DNA of 64,000 bases, taken from the NCBI GenBank assembly GCA_007570785.1, contig ML660201.1, positions 41,182,863 to 41,246,862 of the forward strand, read 5' to 3'. Under the pieces are notes generated by a model. It did not search any database and was not told where the DNA came from. It saw nothing but the letters and a program-made list of their open reading frames with translations. The position numbers and the translations under genes are program-made. Positions within the stretch are counted from its first letter, which is position 1, and the number at the start of each line of letters is the position of its first letter. This stretch comes from Antilocapra americana. Taxonomy: Eukaryota; Chordata; Mammalia; Artiodactyla; Antilocapridae. Shown here piece by piece: positions 46,701 to 59,150 of this stretch.

Positions 46701-47095
46701 GAAACAGTATTTTAATGCTAGTGCAAACATGGATATAGAATACAAATCTCATCTGCATTTATAATGTAAAACAACCTGCTTTAAAGAAATTTCTTGTGGA
46801 GTGGTTATGAAAAGTATTCATGTACTGAGGGATACCTATAACCCCTTCAGTTCGCCAAGCAGTGCTTTGGTGAAGTGCGAGAAGCAGCAATGTGCACATT
46901 CTTTTCTTTAGTCTCCAAAACCCTGAGATACATGCTGTTGTCCACAATTGGACGCTTCATTTTGTCTGCAGAACATGTTTGTCTCCTTTATGACACGTTT
47001 TGACCTGTTGGATTGTATCTCAGCCTAGTTGTTAATTTCCCAGCTCCAGAGTGTCACTTTGGTCCTTGGATTTTGGTAATTTTAAACCTGATGCA

Positions 47096-48575
47096 AAATC
47101 AAGTGGGCCTTAGGCAGTATTACCATGAACAAAGATAGTGGAGGTGATGGAATTCTAATGGAGCTATTTCAAATCCTAAAATATGATGCTGTGAAAGTGC
47201 TGCACTCAGTACACCAGCAAATTTGGAAAAGTCAGCAGTGGCCTCAGGAACAGAAAAGGTCAGTTTTCATTCCAATCTCAAAGAAAGGCAATGCCAAAGA
47301 ATGCTCAAACTGCTCCACAATTGCACTCATCTCACATGCTAGCAAAGTAGTGCTTAAAATTCTCCAAGCCAGGCTTCAATAGTATGTGAATCATAAACTT
47401 CCAGATATTCAAGCTGGATTTAGAAAAGGCAGAGGAACCAGAGATCAAATTGCCAACATCCACTGGATCATTGAAAAAGCAAGGGAGTTCCAGAAAAACA
47501 TCTACTGCTGCTTTATTGACTATGTCAAAGCCTTTGACCATGTAGATCACGGCAAACTGTGGAAAATTTTTCAAGAGATGGGAATACCAGGTCACCGGAC
47601 CTGAGAAATCTGTATGCAGGTCAAGAAGTAACAGAATGGGACATGCAACAACAGACTGATTCCAAATAGGAAAAGGGGTATGTCAAGGCTGCATCTTGTC
47701 ACTCAGCTTATTTAACTTATATACAGAGTACATCATGTGAAATGCCAGGCTGGATGAAGCACAAGCTGGAATCAAGATTGCCGGAAGAAATATCAATAAC
47801 CTCAGATGTGAGGATGACACCACCCTTATGGCAGAAAGCGAAGAACTAAAGAGACTTGATGAAAGTGAAAGAGGAGAGTCAAAAAGTTGGCTTAAAACTC
47901 AACATTCAGAAAACTAAGATCATGGCATCTGGTCCTATCACTTCATGGCAAATAGATGCGGAAACGATGGAAACAGTGACAGACTTTATTTTGGGGGGCT
48001 CCAAAATTACTATAGATGGTGACTGCAGCAGTGAAATTTAAAGATTCTTGCTCCTTGGAAGAAAAGCTATGACCAACGCTGACAGCATATTAAAAAACAG
48101 ACACATTACTTTGCCAACAAAGGTCCATCTAGTCAAAGATATAGTTTTTCTAGTAGTCATGTATGGATGTGACAGTTGGACTATAAAGAAAGCTGAGCAC
48201 CGAAGAATTGATGCTTTTGAACTGTGGTGTTGGAGAATACTCTTGAGAGTCCCTTGGACTGCAAAGAGATCCAACCAGTCCGTCCTAAAGGAAATCAGTC
48301 CTGAATATTCTTTGGAAAGACTGATACTAGCTGAAACTCCAATACTTCGGCCATCTGATGCAAAGAACTGACTCATTTGAAAAGACCCTGATGCTGAGAA
48401 AGATTGAAGGCAGGAGGAGAAGGGGACCACAGAGGATGAGATGGTTGGATGGCATCACCAACTGGATGGACATAAGTTTGAGTAAGCTCTGGGAGTTGGT
48501 GATGGACAGGGTAGCCTGGCATGCTGCAGTCCATGGGGTCACAAAGAGTTGGACGTGACTGAGTGACTGAACTGA
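47096..48575 (+). mobile_element. 5'-truncated BovB LINE in ERC2 sense orientation
   Basis: Plus-strand BovB from the start of the RT domain to its tail (gactgagtgactgaactga). RT pieces are readable at 47125-47382 (SVFIPISKKGNAKECSN) and 47386-47604 (FIDYVKAFDHVDHGKLWKIF). The catalytic box that should read YADD is CEDD (from 47807), and frameshifts occur around 47600-47650 and 47840-47860, so it is inactive. No convincing target-site duplication was found. Confidence 0.92.
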
Positions 48576-48589
48576 CCTGAAACAGATTA

Positions 48590-49020
48590 AAATACTGTCT
48601 ATATTAGGAGTCCAAGAAGGAAAGAATTGATCAGTAATAGGAATTTAGTGGAAGCTTAGAAGCAAAATTTATATTCTCTAAAATTTAAGTTCACTAGTTT
48701 TTAGAGAAGAGATTATTACTTTGATAAGATTATTATTCTTTAATATATAAAGAATGTAAAAGCTGCAAAATGTAGTTCCTGTAGTTAGTATGAAAGATTA
48801 GGCACTGAAGCTTCTGTCTCATGTACAGCTTTCTTTACGGATTGCAAATGTTATTTCTGTGTTTGCAAGCTAAAAGCAGTATATATATTCATATGTGGTT
48901 CTAGTTGAAAAGAGATTTTGATGACTTGGTGGAGTGTAAACTTTAAATGAACATAATTTTGTAAACACTGGTTACATTGTATGAATTTCAGACAGGCATT
49001 TCTGCACACATTTATTGTTC
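48590..49020. other. Intronic sequence, nothing recognised
   Basis: AT-rich and without an assignable repeat. Confidence 0.5.
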
Positions 49021-49460
49021 CTGTATAATAATGTGCCTGCCACTGAGCTCAGTGTGTCAGTCAAGCTTCCATCAGAAAAACAGAGCTGCATTAAGAAGTT
49101 TAATCATATTAAGAAATTTATTGCAAGGAATTGACTTACATAGTTACGGGGTCTGGCTAAGAAAGTCCAGAATTCACACAGAAGGCTGGAAACTCTCAGA
49201 CAGTAACTATAGCTTCAGTCCACAGGAGGAATTTCTTCTGCCTGAAGGAAACCTAGTTCTGCTTCTAAGACTTTTCTGCTGATAGAATCAGGCCCACCCA
49301 GATTATGAAGAATAATATCCTTTACTTAAAGTGAACTCATTGTAGATGTTAGTCATCTTCAAAATATCTCTACAATAACAGATTAGTGTTTGATTAACTG
49401 GAGACTATGGCCAGCTAAGTTGACACATAGAGCTATTAATATTACACCTGGCAATTTAAA
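49021..49460 (+). repeat. Old interspersed repeat, family uncertain
   Basis: 'gtcaagcttccatcagaaaa', 'gaatcaggcccacccagatt' and 'agctaagttgacacatagag' occur in the order of a common mammalian repeat that I recognise by pattern but cannot name with certainty. Confidence 0.45.
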
Positions 49461-49550
49461 ATTTATAAAGGCAAAAACTTTTTATTAGCATGGATCTTAT
49501 AATTTAGCTGGGGTGATCATAGTTTTCTCCATGACAAAGTATGTGGATTA

Positions 49551-49756
49551 TGTTGTGCTTAGTTGCTCAGTCATGTCCAACTCTTTGTAACCCCATCGAC
49601 TGTAGCCCACCAGGTTCCTCTGTCCAAGGGATTCTCCAGGCACGAATACTGGAGTGGGTTGCCATGCCCTCCAGGGGATCTTCCCAATCCAGGGATCGAA
49701 CCCAGGTCTTCCACATTGCAGGTAGATTTTTTTTTTTTACCATCTGAGCCACCAGG
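49551..49756 (-). mobile_element. Bov-tA SINE
   Basis: Minus-strand Bov-tA from 'ttgtgcttagttgctcagtc' to 'accatctgagccaccagg', with a T-run expansion near 49727-49738. Confidence 0.92.
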
Positions 49757-49829
49757 ATTACAAGATCCTTTATTATTTTTGTGGAAGTTACATGGTAAAC
49801 ACCATTGAAATTGAAGTTGGAAACCTGGG

Positions 49830-49990
49830 TTTGAGATGTATATCTCCCATTAATGGCTTGAGACCCTTGCTGAAGACAAGGCCTCATGTGAGCTTCAGTT
49901 TCCTGACCTGAAAAATGAGAATGGCTAACCTGTCACTCAGAGAGTTGTCAGAACCTGAATTTCCTGCTGGGTGATTGTGGTGGTATCATC
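49830..49990 (+). repeat. MIR-like SINE
   Basis: 'gcttcagtttcctgacctga' and 'aaaatgagaatggctaacct' match the MIR core. Confidence 0.6.
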
Positions 49991-50920
49991 ATCAAGATGG
50001 TTATTCCAGTGCTCGTGATGCAGTCATGTATTAGACCACATCATTTGCTGAGAAACTGCTGTATGCTTTGTGTCCTCCTAGGGGTTGCAAATGGATGTAA
50101 AAGAAATGCATCATGTCCGGTTTTGTGTGGAACCTGAACATTTTAGTCACATAGTTAGATGTTGGTAACCATTTCATGTTTGCTGGTGGACATTGCCCTC
50201 CTAGGTAGCAATGTTGTGTACTGTGATATATGCAAGTGTTATTTCCTTACCTTTTGGTACTTGTACTATACAGGGAACCTCTTGGTTTTTGGAACAAGTT
50301 GGGTATCCCATGTCTGAGTTGGGGGGATTCATTATATTCTTGAATCTGAATTTACAAAGGACTAGGACATAAAGTTTGCTCTGAATTTTTAAATAAACTT
50401 ACCTTTAATTCTATGGGAGATGTTTGAGATAACATTGGTCATTTTTCTGCTAAAGAAATAGAATTTGATAAAAACTTACTAGGATTCTTCTTTTATACAT
50501 GATTTGCTCTTTTGGGGGAGAAAAGCATTAAAGTTGGTATTTTCTTTCATATTTTTCTTAGATGCTGCACCACCTGACAGCAGTAAATGTAAATGGAAGG
50601 TTCAGGGTGTCTGTTTTGCCATGATACGTAAAGACTACCTTGGGACTTAGATCATTAGCATAACTTTGAGGCATGAAGCATGGATTTACTAATTATACCA
50701 TTTGGTCACATTTGATTCTACTGCAGTTAGATCCTGCTAGCTTCTATAAACTGGCCAACTTTAATTTCCTGGCCAGAGTCAACTATTGTTACCTAAGTAA
50801 GACTTATTTACCCTCTCTGTCTAATGCACACCTTATTGCTATGTATGGAATCAATGTATTAAAATTGAAGACATTGCTAGTAGAAATTACACTGTTTTAC
50901 TTACTAGTCTTCTTTTCCTT
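49991..50920. other. Intronic sequence before exon C
   Basis: No repeat or further exon recognised. The last part provides the exon C branch-site and polypyrimidine region. Confidence 0.5.
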
Positions 50921-50924
50921 TCAG

Positions 50925-51065
50925 TCTAGTTTAATTGACCTCAAGGAACATGCATCTTCATTAGCCTCAGCAGGGCTGAAAAGGGACTCCAAATTAAAAT
51001 CCCTAGAAATAGCCATTGAACAAAAGAAAGAAGAATGTAGCAAATTGGAAGCACAGTTAAAAAAG
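50925..51065 (+). CDS. ERC2: ERC2 internal coding exon C (47 codons)
   Basis: This is the third consecutive ERC2 coiled-coil exon in the window, from SSLIDLKEHASSLASAGLK to KLEAQLKK. It is 141 nt and phase 0 at both ends, with a pyrimidine-rich acceptor (cttttcctttcag) and a consensus donor (gtaagt). The motif LKEHASSLASAGLKRDSKLK is the ERC2 form; ERC1 as I recall reads SSGLKKDSRLK. Joined to exon B it gives TEKE-SSLIDLKEH. The next ERC2 exon (beginning near AHNIEDDSR in the protein I remember) was not found in the remaining 12.9 kb. Reading past 51065 runs into intron with a stop soon after. Confidence 0.95.
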
Positions 51066-51271
51066 GTAAGTGATATCTATGAAAAAAAAATGCTCATTTT
51101 ATAATGAGTTGATAAAATAGGAAAGGAAGAGACATTTTTCAAAAAATAGAAACCCCTTATCTTTTGTCATCTGCTGATAAAAGAATTAATTAAGCAGTCT
51201 TTATTCCTAAGAAGTCTGCATCAGATCTGTCTCTGAACATGAAAAGTTATTTTAGGTTTCCTGTCTAGGGC

Positions 51272-51295
51272 AAAAAAAAAAAAAAAAAAAAAAAA
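51272..51295. repeat. A24 homopolymer
   Basis: Twenty-four adenines about 206 bp after exon C. No recognisable element body precedes it. Likely length-polymorphic. Confidence 0.95.
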
Positions 51296-54200
51296 CCTTG
51301 AGAAATAGATGAAAATAGTGGTAGAAGTGAAAAATATTATAAAGATCAGCCATTACTCTCTGGGCAAATCTCAACCATAAAGAAAGATGAACGTTTTACA
51401 GTAAATGCTTCCAATAAGTCAAAGAATCCAGTAGCCTTGTTATACATTGATAAAGTTGTACTACTTTTCAGAAGCAGGTCAATTTTTGGGGAGAGGGGAC
51501 TTTGCAGAAGTTTACCCAACAGTGTTAAATTTCTAGACATTTGTGAAAATAATCAAATCCTTGGAAGCTCTATGGATTGACTATTTATACTTGACCAGAA
51601 ATGGCCTTAATGTTTAAGCAAGTTTATATGTTGAAGGCTTCAGTAAAGAAAACAGGGTCTTTGCATTGCAGCATTAATATGTTTTCTCTGAACTGGACAT
51701 TTTTGTGGAGTACATTTCCAGTCATGCATCGTTCCTTTGACTTTTTCCTTGTGTTGTTTGGTACGTCTGCATTCATTGTTCATGTAAAACTCATAACATT
51801 ATGAGTTTAAGCATTTTGTTTCCCTTTGACAACTTATAAACTTATTCTGAAGAAATGATAAGAATCTAAACAAACCATATAATAAAATGTGATTATGTAT
51901 AATTCATAGCACACTGAAATGGGGATTCATTTGCTTAAGTTATAAAAATATATGATGTGGATAATAGGGATGTGAAAGCATCATATATCTGTGGAGAAAT
52001 TATTCTGGATATTATAAAATTTCATATACTATTTCATATGCATGATGCAGTGTATAACTGAAATGTGATTATTCTGTGTTCAGTTCATCATAGAATTATA
52101 GGAAACTGTCATGAGATTCCACAGTAATCAAGTCCCCTTAGTAATACAAAAAAAAGATAAATATATGGATCAAATCTCTTTACAACAAAATAGCCAGAAA
52201 ATCTTTTTGTAACAAAGTCTATTTCCTAATCCACTCATCATCTCACTTTTTAAAAGTGAAGTCTATTTATGCAGAAATCTCAAGCAATAAATAGAATTTA
52301 AATTTTCCCTTTGAGGGTGTTTAAATGGTGATTAACTTGGCTATTTATACATTGGGTGTATGATATATATTCTTGACACATATATGAATGTGTTCTGCAA
52401 TATGTTATACATGCATATGCATATCAAGAAATGAACCTATGAATGGTACTTTTAATATAATGAACATTTTTGTGATCATAAAGCAGACTCCAAGATAACT
52501 GTGAGAGAATTTTGTTGGCTCCCTGTAGTGGCCTTTGAGTCATCTCACCTCACCTGAAGTATGCTAGGTCCTGAAGGAGGACTCCCAGTACACCTGGGCA
52601 TGAAAACTGCCATTCAACAACTCTGAGGAACCGTTATGGAGTTGAAGGCATCCCATATATTATGTCTTCAGATACATACTTGACCCCCTCCCTTTTAGTG
52701 TAAGGCATCTATGGAACTGGAAATCCTCTAAAAAATAAGAAGTTCATGTATTGATGTTCATAGTTTCCATGAATATGACTTAGCTAGTTTAATAGATGAA
52801 CATCTGTACAATTCAATTTAGTGTCTTTCAAAATAATTAAAGTTAAGCTCCAAAGTCAGTGAAAGCATGTGATTTCCTTAGACTTTCAGATAGACACCAT
52901 ATACTGAAATTCATAGATCAAATCTGATAAGTATTTTAATATTATTCCTGACAACATTTTAGCATTCTGCCACATCACCAGGATTAAAGTAACAAATACG
53001 GTTATCTTGCTATAAAGGTCCTATTTAATTTATGAAAAGATAATTTATTTCTAAGTATATACATGTCTTGCTTATATTATCTCCTGCATGCATAGTACAA
53101 TGAGATTAAATAAGGTAATTATAATATAAATATTTTCATGCCTAACCTGCAGTAATTATTTTGTCATTTTTGGCCCTCTATGTCAAATAAATTCAAAAGT
53201 TTAAAATACTTTTTTTAGTAGCCTTTAATTTCTGCTAATAAATAATTCTGTAAAAACCTCAAGTACCCATCACCTTAAAAAGAATTGAAATCTACATGAA
53301 ATATTTGAAAATATAAGCCAAGAACTTGTGAATATACATATAAACACATCATTTACTCATGGAAAAATAAGCAGCTATAAAAGCTTAAGGAGTGTCTGGC
53401 CTCCTTTTAAATAAAAGGGTATGTGACTTGTGAATAAAATATAAAGGGTTACTAAATGAAAGCTGAAAACATAATAGTTTTATTATGTCATAAATAAACC
53501 ATGAGTTCCCAGTGGAGTTTTGCTCAAGATTTGTGAGCGCTCAGGTATTTTTGCCATAAAATCTATACAACATTGGTGATGTGTTTAGCTGAACAGAAAC
53601 CTTGTCTGCTAGTGACAGTGGAATCCAAATTGTGATTTAAATCTGCTTTTGTCTTATCAACAATGCTAGAAATTGGTAAGATGAGTTTTCAACAAAAAAG
53701 TTTGTGGAGGACCTTCGTACACATAGTTGCTTTTAACTCTTTACTGCACTATGTCAATTTAAGACATTTCCAAATAGTTTGTGTTGAAAATGGTTACTAA
53801 AGGCAGAAAAGAAACTTCTTACACATTCCATCCCACCACTTAAAAACAGCTCCACACACCCAGTCAGCCAGATTTCAAACTCAAGGCGGCTGCCAAGTAA
53901 GGCCTGTGAGCACTGTGACACAGCCAGCTGTGTCTAGAGATACCTGTCTCTCATTGTCAGGCAGCAAGCTTATCAGGATGTATTTGTTCCTTCCCCATCT
54001 TTCCAGTTTTGTCGATGAACTCCAACTTTGTTGTTAGAGTTTCACTTGTAAGGAAATCTTTACTGATATTTGTGAGTATTTAGTGTTTAATATGTAGATG
54101 TAAATTTACCTTACATGACTAGAAATCATTTGAGAAGCAATAGCAATTCAGAATGCTATGATTTATGTTATTTAAGTAATTTTCCAATTAATATCATCTT

Positions 54201-56817
54201 TGAGGAAGGTATTTTTTAAAACCACAGTAAAATTATCATTTAGTTCATTAAAGTTGAAGAAAAAAAAAGTATTGCTCTTCAAAGGAATGTCTTGGCTTAA
54301 AGCATATACAAGGATCCTACAGTGTTTCACCTTCTACCCCTTGACATTGAGTCCCAAATTAATGATGCAGGTATTTAAGATCTATAATTTGAGGATTCTA
54401 TTTAAAATAATATTTAGTACATTTAAATCCACAGACATTTATATCTTCTCCACAAAATAGAAAAGCATTACAGATTCTAAAGGACTTGGAACATAATAGG
54501 ATAGACTCTGAAAACTGAATTTTTTGATTATGAACTACTAGTAGGAACTAATAATAGACAATAGTTAATACTGTATTTTGGTTCCCTTTAATATTCCTAT
54601 TGACTTAATTTTTTTCTTTTCCCATTTACTGTTAATCCTGTAATGTCTTGCTTATTGATATTTTGCTATTGCTAACCTGCTGTTTGCTAATCTATATTTT
54701 TCTAAAGTTAAACTGAATAGAAAATTCAAGCTTGTGCTAATATAAAAGAAGAGCTATAAATTCAATGATAAGATTTAATTAATCTTTTATTATTACCATC
54801 TTTGAAGTTTAGGTAATAAATTGCAGGCTTGGCCAAGAGCACTTCTTCTGATTCATTGCTAGAGGCCAGCACTTCATGTATCATCAAAAGTGGACAGCTT
54901 TCTTTATTTCATGGGTTATTTAACTTGAGAAAGGGAAAGTAACACAAACCTTAAATTTCTTATTCCAGCTATTCTTTTAAAGGAGCCAAAGTCAACATTT
55001 CTGTTTCCCTAGAGCCTCTCACTTTCACTGTGGAATGTTTAGAAACTGAAATTTCTTCTTTTTTAACCACCAGTTTGTCTGTGCAAATGCACTGAATTTG
55101 TTGAGCTAATGCTGTTTTTCTGGATTTTTCCTTCTTTCCCTGTCTGTGCTTCAATGCCTCCCCAACTTTGCAATGTAGCAGGCTGAGCAGTTGTTCAATC
55201 AGATGTACAACCCAGTAAGTCATTTCTGAAAGTTCCCGCTGTAACATATAAAAGCATGAGGATCCATTGATCACATGTCACGGTGTGCCATATTGGGGAA
55301 GTTTTGAAAATATTTATGAATCTCTTCCCATTTCCGTTCTGTCAAAAGAAATGACCTGTACAGAGGCCATTGCCATTTTTTTTTGTCTGTGAAATTAAAA
55401 AATTAAGAACTCAAGGAAATATTGCCAGCTCTGGTATTACCTCTGTCTTAACTCTAAGATGATAGAAAAACTTAGGTCAGCTGAAGATCTAGGCTCATGA
55501 AATTCTTTCCCACATTCCCCTAACAGAGTTATGTATGCCAAAAGGAACAACATTTGTAAATTAGCAAACAACTGAATGTATGTGATATTCAAGTGATAGA
55601 AGTTAAAATAGATTTAAATTTTAAAGCAGGTCTATGCCCTTTGAGATTGCTAAATGCCTAACATTATTTTGGGTTTTGCAGGGGTTAAAAACATGTCATT
55701 TGAAAGCAATCTAAAATATACTCTGCTAGTAACAGTAACAATTTTGATTATAGCTTAATGGTACAAAAACAAAAAACAGGTAAACTAGTAAAAATACGTG
55801 TAAAATAGTCCAGATGCCACTGCTAGCTTTTTGTTTGTTTTTTATTCTAATGACAGGTGTGTATCTATATGAAGCAGTTTGTTTCTTTAATTTATTAAAA
55901 AGGAAGAGGATTTTGTCAACTCAAGTGACTTAATGGGAGAAATAATACATAAAAGTGAATGGGATTTGTCATTTGGCAGATATAATCTGTGCTGTCTTGT
56001 ACTCTAATTACCTCTTGTTTATAAATTCCCACTATGGGAAAAAAGAATAGCAGGGATAAAGCAAACAATTGACCCAAGAACTTTTTGTTAAGTTACTGCT
56101 CCTAGGTGTATTTAGCATGATACACAAGATGCTTGGGTGTATTTATTTAGATTCAGCCTCCACCCTTCATCCTTGGAAACAAATTTTGCTTTAGGATGCA
56201 GAATTCCTCAAGCCTCATTGGAGCATCTTTATTAACCTCTGTACCCACATATGATTTTTAGCAGAGGAACAAAAATAATCCAAATTTCCTTTCTCTTAAT
56301 ATTTGAATGGATGTGTTAATAAGCAGGCTCAAGTGAGTGGAGATGTGAAGACAAATTAAAACTGGGATATCTTCATACTTGAACATTAACCCTGAAGAAA
56401 GTATGCGTTCTCTTCAGATCATTTTAAAGAAATATAAAGTAATCACACTGAAATTGTATCACATTTACTAGTTAAGGACAGGAAAAAAACAAAGTATATC
56501 AGGTTTTGGGGTGTATGGAGGGCAAGTGGGGAGGGTTTTATGGCTGCAGCAGGTCTGATTTACCAAAACTCTGATAGGAATTCACCATCCATATCAGGAT
56601 ATGTAGGGCCAAAGAAACAGTTCTGTTAATCTCTAGACCATTTCCAGAAATACCAATGACATGGTGCTTACTGGATTTTGCCTTCCTCTAACCCAGTGAT
56701 GGGTCTTTAGGATACAAAGGCAAACATTTCAGTCCTTTAGGTGAGCAAGTCAAAAGTCATCGACTGATTTTTTCTCCCTGAGTTAACTAAGCTAACCCAT
56801 TGTTTGGACATATTGGG
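51296..56817. other. Repeat-poor AT-rich intronic block
   Basis: About 5.5 kb without any ruminant-specific SINE or LINE that I could recognise, in contrast to the left half of the window. Somewhat more GC-rich, unique-looking stretches lie near 53840-54010 and 54970-55290. No open frame in the block resembles a protein. Confidence 0.5.
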
Positions 56818-56849
56818 AATATAGCCAATTATTAATATAGCCAATTAAT
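56818..56849. repeat. Two-copy 16-bp tandem repeat
   Basis: The unit aatatagccaattatt occurs twice in direct succession, the second copy with one mismatch near its end (aat). It lies just before an L1 fragment. Confidence 0.85.
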
Positions 56850-56867
56850 AAAGGTTATTATTCTTTT

Positions 56868-57510
56868 TAAAAATATATTTTACTGAAGTATAGGGGATTT
56901 ACAGTGCTGTGTTAGTTTCTGCCCTATAGTAACGTGATTCAGTTATACATATATATTCTTTTCCATTGTCTTTTCCATTATGGTTTATCACAGGATATTG
57001 AATATAGTTCCCTGTGTTATACAGGAGGATCTTGTTTATTCATTCTGTATGTAATAGTTTGCATCTGCTCATTCCAAACTCCCAGTACCTCCCTCCCTCC
57101 CTCTTTACCCCTTTCTGATTTGTAGATAAGTTCCCTTGTGTCATATTTTAAATTCCACATGTAAGTGATATCACATGGTATTTGTCTTTCTCTTTCTGAT
57201 TTACTTCACGTAGAGTGATAATCTCTAGGTCCATCCATGTTGCTGAAAATGGCATTATTTCATTCTTTTTATGGCTAATTAGTATTCCATTGTATGTTTG
57301 TACCACATCTTCTTTACCTATTCATCTGTTGATGGACATTTAAGTTGTTTCCGTGTTTGGCTATTGTAAATAGTGCTGCTGTGAATGTAGGGGTGCATGT
57401 ATCTTTTTGAGTTATAGTTTTGTCTGAATATATGGCCAGGAGAGGGATTGCTGGATCATACGACAACGGTTTTTAGGTTTTTGAGAAACTTTTATACTGT
57501 TTTCCGTAGT
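56868..57510 (-). mobile_element. Older artiodactyl L1 3' fragment
   Basis: Minus-strand L1 3' UTR and ORF2 end: 'gatttacagtgctgtgttag', 'taattagtattccattgtat', 'ctgttgatggacatttaagt'. It is the same type as the segment at 20164-20663. Confidence 0.85.
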
Positions 57511-57799
57511 GTATAATTCATTATTTTAGCTCCTCTTGTCTGCAGACATTCTCAGGGTTCAGTTTGTTTTTTAGACCAATAGGTATACACCATGATGAAT
57601 TTTCTATCCTTTATGGAATTTTTTTTTAATTGTCTGTTTTCCAATTACAAAAATAAGGTTAGGGCCACAGTGAAGAGTTTGCCAAAATATGGATGGATTT
57701 AGGAGAAAATAAAAGTAATAAGATATCTTACTGCACAGAAGTAATAACTAGGAACATCGAGGTTGTTCCCCACCCAGACATCTTTTGATTGACTGTCAG

Positions 57800-57955
57800 T
57801 ATTCTTTCATCTCCTCTCCACTTTTCTACCTTTTCTCCTCTTTCTTTCCTCTCTCTCCTTTCCCTTCCTTCTTCCCCTTTTTCCCTTCCTTTTCTCCTTT
57901 GCACCGTTCTTTTTTTTCTCATTTTCTTGCCTAATACTCTTTATTTTCACTGAAT
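57800..57955. repeat. Polypyrimidine tract
   Basis: About 150 bp of nearly uninterrupted C and T on the plus strand, mainly tttcctc/ccttt units. Such tracts can form triplex DNA, but the sequence has no strong mirror symmetry that I could confirm. Confidence 0.85.
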
Positions 57956-58349
57956 TATCAAAGCTTTTATTGACTTTTATATCCTGTATTTGTTACATAT
58001 CATCAAATTTCCTTATGTAACTGTTCTTCCAAAAGACCATTTTAATGGTTGTACGATATTTGACTCTATGTGTTCATTCTCCAAATGTTAATCATTTCTT
58101 TCTTCTATTTTTTTTCTTTTCCAGTATAAATAATGGTCCAAAGAGCATCTTTCCATATTTCCTCACATTTCTATTTTTTTAGTAGAATAAAATGAGGGGC
58201 CGAGGAGTTTTAAAAGCTCCCAGTAGTTCCTGATATGTCACAAGGTTCTTCCAGCTCTGAACAAAGGCGTTCTGTCACATCTAGATCAACATACACACAA
58301 AAAACTATCATTTTACATAACTTTGACACATGCATAGGTGGAATATTTT

Positions 58350-59150
58350 TCTCACTTTAACTTTCCTTTCATTAATACTAGTGTGGTTGAAGTTTTTAAT
58401 TCCTTTATTAGCTGTTTGTAGTTTTCTTCTGTAAATAATTTTAAGTGATTTAACCACTTATTTTTGAGTTTTTTGTTTTGCTCATTGGATTCTATGAGTT
58501 ATTTTGTGCTTTATAGGGAGGCTTTCTCAGATTTATGGCAAGATTTTATTGACTTTAATTTTTTTCTATAGAGAACTATTTTTATGTTCTTGACCTGTAT
58601 TTCCATTTAGGATTTCCTCATTGCCTTCATGCTTAGAAGTCATCCTTGAATTTCATTAATATTCACCTATATTAGGTTTTTTAAACGTTATTTTTTATAT
58701 CCATTTAACTACATCTACCTTTAGATTGTTTTGCTTCATGTTGAGTGGTGAGGTTCTATTGCTTGTGGGATCAGAATTTTATTTATCATGGCTTTATAAT
58801 ATTTTTAAGTATCTAGTGAAACAAATTCTATCCTACTTCTTTCTGTTATTCACTCTTTTTTTTTATGTTCTTAATTTTTAATTTTCCATCATTCCAAGTA
58901 AACTTTACGATCACCTTGCTAATTTAATAGCGCAATTGTTAATTTTAACTTGCTTTGTATTCAGCCTCCAAAATAATTTTAGAATGATATTGTTTCAATG
59001 TTTTTTCTTCCAGTTTATGAACTTGATGCAGCTTTTATCTGTTTCACTTATCTTTTTTAGTTAAAGTTTTTCATTTTCCTATTACAGGCCTGTGATATTT
59101 CTTTTTAAGGATAGCCTAAAGCATTTCTATGTATAATTTTTAAATTACTG
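58350..59150 (-). repeat. Probable ancient L1 fragment
   Basis: 'tttatcatggctttataata', 'aagtatctagtgaaacaaat' and 'ctttacgatcaccttgctaa' resemble a reversed, very old L1 ORF2 region. Divergence is high. Confidence 0.45.

Larger units (their letters stand above)
46208..50924 (+). other. ERC2: ERC2 intron between exons B and C
   Basis: A 4,717-bp phase-0 GT-AG intron (gtgagt to tttcag). About a third of it is one 5'-truncated BovB LINE in the same orientation as ERC2; it also contains a Bov-tA SINE on the minus strand and degraded older repeats. Confidence 0.9.

Noticed and set aside
47084..48590. A target-site duplication around the BovB at 47.1-48.6 kb
   Set aside because: Only about six matching bases (acctga) could be paired, which is not above chance.
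37957..51065. ERC1 instead of ERC2
   Set aside because: Many positions over all three exons carry the ERC2 residue rather than the ERC1 residue as I recall them.
54969..55274. 101-codon minus-strand frame as an antisense gene
   Set aside because: No recognisable similarity or flanking splice and polyadenylation context.
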